In this document: positions 47,901 to 58,384 of the stretch, in pieces
Position numbering within the stretch: the stretch's first letter is position 1
Layout of the letters: every line of letters starts with the position of its first letter
Origin: Phallusia mammillata
Lineage: Eukaryota > Chordata > Ascidiacea > Phlebobranchia > Ascidiidae
Reading direction: 5' to 3'
Assembly: GCA_003260075.1 (NCBI GenBank)
Contig: QLIY01000554.1
Location: 13,558-77,557, forward strand
Length of the DNA: 64,000 nucleotides
Made by a program: the position numbers and the translations under genes
The notes under the pieces: generated by a model
The model's input: only the letters and a program-made list of their open reading frames with translations
What the model was told of the DNA's origin: nothing
The model's database searches: none

Positions 47901-50900
47901 AACAAATATTTCACAATAAGGTAAAACAACAACGACATTCTTAACGTAACCTATTTCAACAATGTTTTCTTTTCATATTTTGTTGCTGTCGACTTTCTTG
48001 TCACCGTCACCTTTTTAAATGTATATGAACGTTTGTTTTCCGGATGTCATTTTGGTGGTTAATGTAATAAAACAGCAGCATTTTTTAATAATGTACTTTT
48101 ATGGTTTGCAGCAGGCGTAGGAAAATCAGTTACCAAATTTCAAAAATGCAAAATACGTTTGAAACATACATTGAGATATATATCTAAATCCCAAAAATGA
48201 TTATCATCAGGACATAGCTCGCCTGTGTGTTGTGTTACGTTATGCTAATTGATTGCCCGATACACATGATTCCGTTTTAGACCAGTCTATTATTTTTTGT
48301 TTGAAATCATTTTTGTTGTTTGTTTAAATATAAGACCGAATAATATACATTTTCTCGTTGTCACTGCGACCATAGGCGCCGAGTAGGCGGTGACGGGGTG
48401 GCGCCGCCACCTTGGGTTTGTAAAGCACGGTGGCGGCCACCGTGGAAATTTTGGTTAGTTTTTTAGGTATCGTACGAAATATCGTAAAATCTGAAGAATA
48501 TTAGCAACAATTTTACCTTTTAACAAGCGTGCTGGTGATTCAGCCACAAAACATCGCTTAAAACTGCAACTTGTTGTGGTTAGTGCCTTGTTTATGACGC
48601 CAAACACACAATTGTCTGTCAGTAAATGTTCGGCCATTATTGCGTACCATGCAAATGTGTTGTAATAAATGTTATCTAAGGTGATATAAAGCAGCAACAA
48701 CTTGACAAAATATTTTTAAACGTTGCTAAACCAATGATAAACGCTACAGCAACGTGTTACAATTGCCAGGTAAATATTATTTTAAACATACCGTTTTTTC
48801 CTGAGTTTGACGAACGTTGCATTATGTAAAGTTTGTTGGGCTTTAACTTCTTGTGGTTGTACGCATTAGTGACGTCACACAAAGTGACGTCATATTTTAC
48901 GTCCGACACCTTGCATTTTTGTAAGACTCGGCGCCTATGACTGCGACCATACTTATTCAGCTTGTTTGTTTTATTTACAGCAAGAAACAACAACCAAATG
49001 CATCGTCGTAGAAAATCCCTCGAGAATTTTAACAATAAGCAAAGTTGGTGCAATTGGGGTGTGGGATTTGGAACTGCGTCTGTTAAAAGTAAGCATTGTA
49101 AATATATGTATGAACTATTTGCAGAAAATGTGGCTAAAAGCTTTTTACCTCTAAATTTTTTTAATATTTTGACAGTGTCTTATATATTTAGTTAAAAAGG
49201 GTAAAAACAGTCGGATATCAATTTAAGCGTAAAAGCATTTCGATTTTACTCAACCGCAGACTTACAATCTTGCTAATGACGTAAGCGACGATCAGCAGCA
49301 AGGACCGCGTCGTCGATTTCACACGTGGATCACAGATGTAGTTTACATGAGAAACAATCAGAAAGTTGTTCTTACTACAAGTAGCAGGGAGATTTATTTT
49401 TACGATGTATCGACGTCAATATACACTATCGAATTTTGCCTTTATGGTAAGGAGTGACTGATTTCTAATAATCTAAGAATTCAAAACAACATTTCTGTAA
49501 GGATTCGAAACGTGATGTTTGTGTACTACTTTTGACAAAGTTGAAAATAAACTATTTGTATGTGGTTTTTAATTTTAAAGCTGATAGTTTCGTTCTGGCA
49601 AAATGCTTGAGTAACTTTTTTTCGGTTTGTAGGGTTTTATGTCTCTATGACCACGTGTCAAACAAAATGGTCAAATACATTTTAAAAGAAAAATTACGCT
49701 TTTTTCACCCTGTCGTAATGGCAAGCTTGCATTGCAAAATGCTTTTTACCTTTTTGCAGCGATCCCGAATGTACCCATCTGTGCTCATTATTGGTACAAT
49801 AAATCAGCGCGTAACAGCCACTCTATGCTGTTGTTCGGTGATGACACTGGGGCGGCACACATCTTACATTTCTACACGCCGCAGTCAAGACTCTTCCAAA
49901 AACCTTTCAGTCCACAACAGGGAACCCAGCGGGTTTATTTTAATGTAAATTTTATGTTTTTAATTATAATAGCATGTATAAGACGCAGGGCCAAGTCAGT
50001 GAAAAACGCTCTGTCTAATAAACGGCATGTTTACATGTAGTTTGCTAAAAGTGCTAAAGAAATCTGCTAATTAAAAAATAAAGTGCAGACAAAAAGGGTA
50101 TTCTGTGGTGAATAAATACTTGTCGGTTTAGGTCCGATAGAAAAAAATGTTTTTTAGGAATTGTCAGAACATCAAAACTACGTCTCCTATGAGTGCATCG
50201 GAAATATACACGATGACGTTGTTCGTCGTATTATTTACGTACCGCAGAGTGACGTCATCATATCATCATCAACCTCACCCAACACTTCTTTGGTCCTAAT
50301 GGACGTGAAAAGAAAAAAGAGACCGTATATTTTTAAGCTTACCAAGGTTGGTCTCTTATACCCTTGCTCATCTGTTATCTTATGGCTGTCTACAGTTTGC
50401 CTAAATATAATTTTAAAAATTGTCAAGGTCCGTTCACTTTCAAATTCAACATGTCTTAGCTTAGCTAATTGGGAAAACCTCCTTTTTTCACACATAGCAG
50501 TGGTTCCCAAACATTTTATTTTATATCTTTAAATGCTATCATACAGCAATTATAAAATATTTATTACATTGCTACATACCACTGCGTAAATAGCCATAAT
50601 TAAAAGACTGTCGAGGCAGTTGCGTAGCCCAGCAAAAACTGTTTGTATTTTGTACTGTTTGTAAAAACTTTTGAACAAGCGTACCCTTTTCCTCATGTTT
50701 TATGGTTCAATGTGTTTTTCCTTGTTTCTTCTTTACATTGGGATATTAATACATTCCATCATATTTGCCGTGGACTGTTTTATCGATTTTCGCTCCAAAT
50801 CTTTTTTCAGGGAGTTGAGTGTTTCGACTTCAGCAAAGCCTTGAACATTCTGGTAACCGGAAGTCTGGATCACCTTGTCCGTATCTGGAATCCGTATGTT

Positions 50901-53900
50901 GTGGCAAGACCTATAACAATATTACAGGGACACAGTACTGGAATATGTGATGTCGTCATCAACGAAGCTTATGGACAAATTGTAACATACTCAAAAGACG
51001 TGGTATGATTGTTTTTGTATTTTGTGAAATCTTTTAATGTACACCAATCGTTAGTAGTTTGCGAAATATATTTCAATGTTGGAAGTTCTATCAAAACGTA
51101 ACTAAACCCAAATTCATGCAATTCCGTTCGTGTAAACTTTTCTACCAGCGTTTTGCCAAAAAATGTCACTTAAAAAAAACGTTATTTAATATAATACCAA
51201 AAAAATTATACCCTGCTTTTAGATTATTAAGGTATGGGACATTAAAGAACACTACTGCTTGCAAACAATCTCTCCCAAATTTCCAAGCCTACAACCGGGC
51301 CGCATTCCTGATCACGGTAAGTTTTCCCGGTAGCAAAGGTATATTTAAACAGTACCGACTAAATCTAGAAAAGGTTTTGAAAAACACCTAATTTAACTGA
51401 TAACATGTTTTGGTTTCTCAGTAGTGAACTAGATGGTAGCATATTTCGTCCATACATGGAGTTCACTTGGAAAACAAGTAGCCTATTACTATCTAATTTA
51501 ATTTTGCCTCCAAGGACATTGGCACCACTTTTAATTAATGCACCAGCAGTTAAAAATGTTTTTCTTGAACTAACTCAAATGATTTTAGGGGAATTTCCTT
51601 TGAATCTTTACGCATCTCCGCACGACCTAATGATGGTGACATGCAACGACAGCGTCGCGCTGTTAAAAATGGGAAAATTAGAACCAAAAGCCGAAGAACC
51701 GACCACTCACGACGCTCCCTTATGTTCTGCGATCTACAACCCCTTATTCCACCAGGTTGTTGCAAAATTTGTTACTATCATCAAGTAACGACCAAATACT
51801 TAGTGCTTGACAATCGGTTATGATTTCAACCATTTTTCATGGTACAATTATTAACATCACAACAGACAAAGTTTGATAAATACCGATAGATGGCGTAAAG
51901 AGCACAAATATTTAATTTAACAGTGAGATTGGGAGAGGGTTAGAAACTAAACCTTAGGTTAGGATAGTTTATAAATTGGGTTCATAATATTTAATTATAA
52001 AACTTCACCCCACCTAATAGCTTCAACCGACAGCATTTTTACACAAACTGCTTGAAAATATTCGTAAAAGCTTCTTGCACCGCTGATCGGTTATTAGCAA
52101 ACTTTGTCTGGTGTGAGTTCTTTGTCTGGTGTGACTTTAGGAGAGTTTTCATGTGCATGTTCGATGTACTTACAGGTTGTAAGTGGAAGCGATAATTCTG
52201 TCGTGTCAGTCTGGGATGTAGAAACCGGAGCGAGGTCACTAACATTCAGTAACGCCCATGAGCAAGAAGAGATCACGTGTTTATCGTTTGACAACACAAG
52301 AAGGAGATTGTTCACCGGTGCAAGAGATGGGACAATAAAGGTATCGTGTTTATTGCTTATTAAATCTACCCCTATTTTCTGTTTTTTAAAAAAAACAAAG
52401 GACTAACGTATAATTGTATTTAGCATACTACAGTAAATGGCGTTTGTGTCTTTGACTTTTAAAAGTTCAATACATGACAACCGTTTTAAATGTGTTAAAG
52501 TGCTGTTTATTTTACAACAGTAAGATTTGCTCCAAACATACATGTCAGTAAATCATAAAAATTGACAGGTGTGGAACTTCCAAAATGGAAACTGCCTTCA
52601 CGAATTGGAGGCTGTGGATGACGCTGAAATATCAGGGATTATGTCATTCCAGGATCGAACAATTCTTGCTGTTGGTTGGAGTAGAAAGTTAGCAGTGTAT
52701 GATGACTCCGATCCGGACGTAAGTTTTACCTGTCACTTATAAATAGCTATTTTGGCGAGTAACCAAAACTGTGGGATTTCTTTGTAAATTGTTAGACTTT
52801 GAAACTAGTGCTCGTAATTGCAGATTGATTGCTTAAATTTCATGGTCTTGAAATATAAAACAAAGTAATTGTAACAGTTCGCTTTTTATTGACCCATTTA
52901 AAGCCTTAAATTGGTGGTCGCGTTTTCTATTTTTTATAGTGTCATGTGCTATAGCGGTTTGAGCTGGTAACTTTTGCTGAATGTAATGTGTTTACGTTCA
53001 GACTGTCAACGTTCCTGCGAAAGTCAACTGGAAGTCGGGTCAGCTTCACGAGGTAGGCTAATTTAACGGTTTCCAAAAAATAAACTTAGTTGCGATCTCC
53101 AGTGGAAAACACACAACTGCTCACGTCGCATAACGTATTTAGATTTGGGCTAATTCACTATTTAGGAACTGAACAATACTTTGTTTTCACAGTTTTCCTC
53201 CTAGATTATAGTACAGTACTAAAACCCTCGTGCCTCGAAATCACAAACTCTGCAATGCAAGAGTATATATTAAACTTGAGTCTGACTAAAGCTAGAAAAT
53301 CGTATCACTGTGTCCTGTAGAATATTGTAGGGTGTCCTGTAGAATATTGTAGGGTGTCCTGTAGAATATTGTAGGAAGTCCTGTAGAATATTGTAGGGTG
53401 TCCTGTAGAATATTGTAGGAAACTACCTGTTTTGCGCAGGACGACATATTGACTGCCTCACACTGTCCGCCCAATCTCCTTGCAACTGGAAGTTACGATG
53501 GTTGTATTTATGTGTGGAACGAAGAAACTCAACAAGTGTATCTAAAACTTCGCGAAGGGCGACAGCACCACAACGGGTAACAGTTTTAAGGCTAATGTGG
53601 ACTTTGTTAAGGAATTATATAAAAGGAATTGGTTTTCGTGTCAGCTAAAAGCAAAGATATACATCATGGTAATATAAAACCAAAGAAAAAGTACAAGAAA
53701 TTAGTTGTAAAGAAGTATATTTTTATTTACGTTTTGATAGCGAAACAATACAGCCTATCGACATGCTGTTTTTCCTCACTGACCGAGCAAGACATCCAAA
53801 AAGGAATAGAGCTACGTTGATTAGCAGTGAGAGCGGTTGTTTGTACTGGTGGTGCCTATTTGGCAGAAACACACTGCTAGGTAAGACATTTGAAGTAGTT

Positions 53901-56900
53901 AATTGTTGTTAGAGGGGTGTCCTCCGTTTTAATAACCAGCACAGGCCATTTATTAAGTTGTTTGTTTCTTAGTTTTTTAGTAGATGTTTTGTTTGTCCGG
54001 CGACGTTTGTATGGATTGGTGATCACTATTGATTGGTTCAAATCCATTAACGTCTAATAATTAAAATTTTAAATCGTTTACTTTTTAAGTAGGTTATCTT
54101 GTTGCCTAGTAACCGTCGAAAATAGTTCTACCGCCAAGCAGCCGTTGAGATCACAAAAAGTGCACCTTGATCACTTACAACATAGAGTAGAGTCCACATT
54201 TTTTCTGTTCCATCGCAGGTCGTTATCAAGCCACAAGTGACGAAGCATCAGTACTCGCAATTTGTAGTACATCCGATGACAGTTATTTGATCACAGGAGA
54301 CACAATTGGTTACGTTTCTGTGTGGGATATTGAGCATTACTGCACCACGGACCAAGAGCAGGTGCAGAATTTGTCCATTTCTAAAAAATGCTTTAAAGTA
54401 GGGGTGTCCAACTCAAACAATTTTGGTTTCAAAATATACACGCGTGCCAACGTTTGGTACTTTTTCCAAACCATGTCTTAACGACCCCAATCCGAATATT
54501 TGGCCAACATGTAAAACCCTATGAAATGGTTGGAAAAGAAAATTTGTCGTCAAATGCAAGTAAACTTGTTTCTGATATTCAAGAAACCATTTTATTCTGT
54601 TTGTGTGACGCAAGATACAAGTAGTTTGCAATGGGGCTAAAGTTTTGTCAAAAAGCGAACAATTTAATTAGTGGGTTCTGTAACTCGACTACTGATCATC
54701 TTTACTGGAGTTAGAATAAAAGCCAAGAAGAATCAATAGAAACAAATTTAATTGCGTGACAAATCCTAATGTTTACCATCTGAACGTGCAAAAGCTTGTG
54801 TGCCATTTTCAAATGGTCTGCGTATTACTTTTGGTACGCGTGCCACGTGTTGGACAACCCTGCTTTAGACTAAAATGTACAAAAAAATATAATCAAGAGT
54901 TTTATTGAAACGTTACCGTATTTGTAGGTTTTCAATGTCAGGTAGTTGATGCTAGCGTACAAACAACTTTAACTGAGAGTTTCCTTCAAATCCATTTTTA
55001 CCTTATTACGTGATTCTGGGATGCCGCTATTGGCCGAATTGTTAGTCAGTTTTTAGCAAGATTTGTTAAGATACCATGATCACGCTTTCATGTTTTCAAT
55101 AAAAGCCCAATAAAATTGTGTGTAAACAAACTTATTACACTCTAAGGAATCTGAGCATGAAACTCCTTCTCGCTTTTACCACTGGAAGGCACACGAGGGG
55201 GCAGTAGTGAGCGTAAATTTTATCGACCACGAAATCCAGTCAATGATCGTTACAGCTTCAGTAGATAAAACCGCCCGTTTATGGACACTGGAGGGCCGTC
55301 TAATCGGAACTTTTGGCCAAAAGAAAAAATGGAATTTAAAGAAGCCGACTTCTTATCAGTACCCAAAGTACGTACATTAGACACAGGTGCTATATAAAAA
55401 TTTCCGTTTTCCAAAATCTGTATTTCACAATATTACGATGTATCTTGTATGTTAGAGACCCTTGGGGTGAAATTGTAAGTGTGCCAGAAGCAGGTCATGC
55501 CCAAAAAGTCAAAGAAGTTTTAGAAGTTTCCTCAACTGAAAACCCGACCGTAGCAGGTAAGGCTCACAAGTCACAAAATGAAGGTTTTGATTTTTGCACA
55601 AGACTGTAAATGCTTTTCTGGTTTTGAAAATAAACGTTGTTTTTGTGCCAGTGTTCTTTTTCGTGTTTAAGCGTGCTAATCTGATTGCAAAATTATGTTC
55701 AGGCAGAACGCATTTGAGTATGTGAATTTCTGCCTTGAATAATAAATTGGATGTACAGTGTATATTGCAAAATCTATTTTCAGCTCCGTTGGTTGCCGAT
55801 GATCTCTCACCTGAGGGCGAAGTAATTCCTCAAATTTCTGATTCCGAAAACTTGGAGAAATCGAACAAAATTGAACCAGATTTAGACGAAGAGAATTTAG
55901 TCGACGAAAAAAATAAACATGCAAGCTACCAAGAAAATGACAAAGGTAAATTGGAATATTTTTTAAAATGATTAAGTTCCTAAAAACTGATCAAACTTAT
56001 AAACTTGTAACGTCCGTGTTATTAAATGTATCATGAAGGATCGAATACAACTGAAGCAATGAAAGAAAGTGAATTGACCAACGAGGTTGCAGATAGTGAC
56101 AATGATGTCATAGGAAACTTACACATGCCTAATGAGTTGAGTTCAAGACTTGTGGAACGACGAATGACGTCACAACCAGCTGATGCTCCGAAGATGCACG
56201 AACGATACAGAGAAAACCGATCCATGACGATAGCTGGAATCGAAAGAACGAAAAAGGTAAAAGTAACATAAAGTATTCAAAATGTTTTATTGCAGGCTAT
56301 ATGTCAATAAATAGAAATGTGTAATCATCTTGATGAGGAAATTTAACAACGTTTCTGGGAGAAAATTGAAATTACCCCAAATGTGTTGTCGTGATTTTAT
56401 TGCTATCACATTATACGTAGAAAATGTTTTTTGACGCAAAACCGAGCCACGATTTTTTTTGTAGGGAAACATTCTCGGTGACCGAGCTGAGCAACATTTA
56501 ACACGGAAAACCGCCACACGACAACAGAGGCGCTATAGAGTCGGATACATCGACAAAAAAACTACGTCACGTTTTGGAAATCTGTGTTCTCCGTTTCAAG
56601 CACTTACAATAAAGGTAAATACTTTGTCTCATGTTATTTCATTGTTGGTGTAAGAATAAACTTACCAGGAATAGTCAACTGTAGACAAACCAACAAACTA
56701 TTTGTCATTGTTGTGTTTTGTAGGACACAGATGCCGTTTCTTTTGCTAACGAAATGCCAATGACCAAGCGAATGCTCGAAAAAGGTAATTAGACGTTTTA
56801 TTTTTTTAAAATACTATATAAATCTCTTTTTTGACGTTAAAATTAATGAAAATGCCTGACAAAGTCTGACTACTTCCAAAAATAAAACCTGTTTTGGTTT

Positions 56901-58384
56901 TACCGTCCTGCTAATGTTTTTGGCCGGCGAAGTGCAAATTGTGAACCAAGGGACTTTTCTCGTCTGTGACACATTTATCACAACGCTGCCTGAAATTGCT
57001 TTTTCCTTTAGTTAAAGTAAGGTTAATGTTTGACATAGCAACAACTAGAAAATATATTGAACAAATGTTTTTCTTCCACTTTCGCCAAACCTGTATGAAG
57101 TGAAACAAATTATTTGTTTTCTTTAAAAAAGGGACTTGTAATTTTGCTAACCTTCTGCCCACCAGTTCGCATCATCAGAGCATTAAAGCGAAGTGTTGCG
57201 TGCAAAAAAAAACGGTGTAACACAAAAAATGATAATTTAACAAACGCTCGCAAGGATTTTGCTTCAACAAAACATCGATCGATCTGTAAAACTTTACAAC
57301 GTTTGGGCAAAAAACAAAATTGCTTTGAAAGGAGACTTTAAGCGAGATGTGTAAAAGTAGTGGCAGCGGTGGGATTCGAACCCACGCCATCGAAATGACT
57401 GGTGCCTTAAACCAGCGAGTAGACCGCTCGGCCACGCTACCGACGGAAGCCCAGTGGCGAAACTACGATAATGAATAATGTTCCACAATTGTTACGAACA
57501 GAGCGGTGGACATTAATTGCTATGGTTACGTTTGTAATATCAATTTCCAATTTAATTGTTATGGTTACGTTTGTAACATTTGTAAATTTAATACTTGCTC
57601 ACATTTCTAATGTTATTTGATTCAGAACGACTTGCTTGGTTTCGTCATTTTGTTGTGAGGGTATAACTAACGAAATGTTAACACCCACATCATTATTTGT
57701 TTGTTATTATTATCTTTTTAATCCAGTCTAATAGTCAGCGCAACTGTAGCAAACTTCTACTGACAATTGGCAACAATAATAAAGGTACAACAGAACAAAC
57801 ACGTTACAAAAGTCTTTTGCCATACTTAACGAATTATTATAGACCGTAACATTAGGCTGTTTATTGCAAACGCTCAAGTGGTTTTTCGTTTGAAAACGTT
57901 CGAAATGCATTGTTAAAACTGGCGGGTGCGTTGGTAATTTTTGTTGTGCTTTCAACTGGTTTGGCCGGGTCTACCTACAAGATAACTTGTCAACGCGACA
58001 CAATTACATGCACGCTATGAAAAAAGTGTCAAAGTGTGAAGGCACTTTTATAGAAAGTAACGGTAATTTTCTAAATTCAGCAATTTATCCTCGGTTTGAT
58101 TAGGCTACGTCTCATTTCAATAGGCCAACTGAAGACGAATAATGTCTGTCCTGTTCAGTTAGTACCGCAGTAGCTTAAAGTATTACGTTTGTTTCACTAC
58201 AGGGATGCGCTGCAGAGACGAGATTGAACTTAGCAAGATGCCTTTAAACCATCTTGCTGAAATGAACGAAGAATCAAACAAAACCCACCACAAGAGGCGA
58301 CACAATGCACCGAGGCGCAGCACCCTACTACCGCCTATTGGCGCGTCATCATCGGTTTCTGCGTCAACAGCGAGTGGTCATTAG
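44935..58384 (+). CDS. EF-hand and WD-repeat protein, WDR49/EFCAB8 type
   Basis: Twenty-four exons from the ATG at 44935 join without a frame break to 1169 residues: 44935-45026, 47332-47459, 47556-47695, 47774-47920, 48981-49088, 49260-49446, 49760-49944, 50158-50346, 50811-51002, 51223-51316, 51589-51755, 52176-52340, 52569-52718, 53002-53052, 53440-53576, 53741-53880, 54219-54361, 55147-55367, 55456-55556, 55784-55945, 56039-56256, 56465-56614, 56724-56784 and 58203-58384. A calcium-loop EF-hand (DTACDGYVDWNE) comes first. WD repeats follow, with marks such as GAIGVWDLE, SLDHLVRIWNP, SDNSVVSVWDV, GSYDGCIYVWN, GDTIGYVSVWDI and SVDKTARLWTLEG. A charged low-complexity tail ends the protein. 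This layout is that of WDR49, WDR64 and EFCAB8 relatives, found mainly in ciliated tissue and sperm; that role is inference. AATAAA lies 18 nt after the stop. Confidence 0.88.
45085..45313. repeat. Tandem duplication with G10 between copies
   Basis: Copy one (45085-45193), G run (45194-45203) and copy two (45205-45313) lie in the first intron of the WD gene. Both copies contain AACATGTTTTTT and end TTTAATGAACC. Confidence 0.85.
45343..45607. repeat. Tandem duplication with G10 between copies
   Basis: Copy one (45343-45469), G run (45470-45479) and copy two (45481-45607) begin TATTCCATGTATGAACG and end GCCTTAGTTGAA. They differ at a few single bases. Confidence 0.85.
45726..46313. mobile_element. 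hAT-like outer element, interrupted by a second hAT element
   Basis: The left end is TGCGGTTCCCAAC and the right end is GGTTCTGAACCACTG, with ATTCCTCC motifs inside both ends. It resembles the 12798 element reversed. The element at 45961-46277 is nested in it. Target duplications of the outer copy are too diverged to call. Confidence 0.55.
45961..46277. mobile_element. hAT-type element (317 bp), nested
   Basis: It begins CAGTGGTTCTCAAACT and ends AGTTTGAGAACCACTG. Perfect 8-bp duplications CCTTAGAA lie at 45953-45960 and 46278-46285. Inner GGTACGCG motifs face each other at the two ends. Confidence 0.93.
46957..47159. repeat. Tandem duplication with G10 between copies
   Basis: Copy one (about 46957-47049), G run (47050-47059) and copy two (47061-47159). 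The copies differ, for example GCGAACACG versus GCGACCACG, and by a short insertion AAAAGT in copy two. Confidence 0.85.
48371..48939. mobile_element. Nonautonomous element with CATAGGCGCCGAGT ends (569 bp)
   Basis: The terminal inverted repeats are CATAGGCGCCGAGT and ACTCGGCGCCTATG. Perfect 8-bp duplications ACTGCGAC lie at 48363-48370 and 48940-48947. A GTGACGTCA pair lies near the right end. hAT-type is likely from the 8-bp duplication. It lies in an intron of the WD gene. Confidence 0.9.
50503..50560. mobile_element. hAT-like left end in a WD-gene intron
   Basis: CAGTGGTTCCCAAACATTTTA at about 50500 has the form of a hAT terminus. No matching right end was found before the next exon at 50811, so it is probably a truncated copy. 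Confidence 0.35.
53311..53420. repeat. Five-copy tandem repeat, 22-bp unit
   Basis: The unit TGTCCTGTAGAATATTGTAG, followed by GG or GA, is repeated about five times with almost no change. It sits immediately before the acceptor of the exon at 53440. Each unit contains GTAG, so it adds cryptic splice-like signals to that intron. Confidence 0.92.
54399..54862. mobile_element. hAT-type element (464 bp) in a WD-gene intron
   Basis: It begins TAGGGGTGTCCAACTC and ends GTGTTGGACAACCCTG. Flanks CTTTAAAG (54391-54398) and CTTTAGAC (54863-54870) agree at six of eight positions, suggesting an older insertion. Confidence 0.8.
57361..57441 (-). tRNA. tRNA-Leu (anticodon AAG), unusual D arm
   Basis: Read on the minus strand, 81 nt fold into an acceptor stem GGTAGCG/CGCTGCC, an anticodon stem CTGGT/ACCAG with loop TTAAGGC (AAG at positions 34-36), a long variable arm, and a T arm GTGGG-TTCGAAT-CCCAC. 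The discriminator base is A. Internal promoter boxes look intact (TGGCCGAGCGG and GGTTCGAATCC). The D stem is odd: GCC should face GGC, but the sequence reads CTACTCG, one base shorter than the usual CTAAGGCG, so two of three pairs are lost. It lies antisense in the last intron of the WD gene. It may be a working variant or a decaying copy. Confidence 0.8.

Noticed and set aside
51840-52080. Possible MITE with GGGTTAG / CCCACCTAATAG facing segments
   Set aside because: No terminal repeats or target duplication could be defined.
53311-53420. CRISPR-like array
   Set aside because: The units are head to tail without spacers and lie in an animal intron, so this is a simple tandem repeat.
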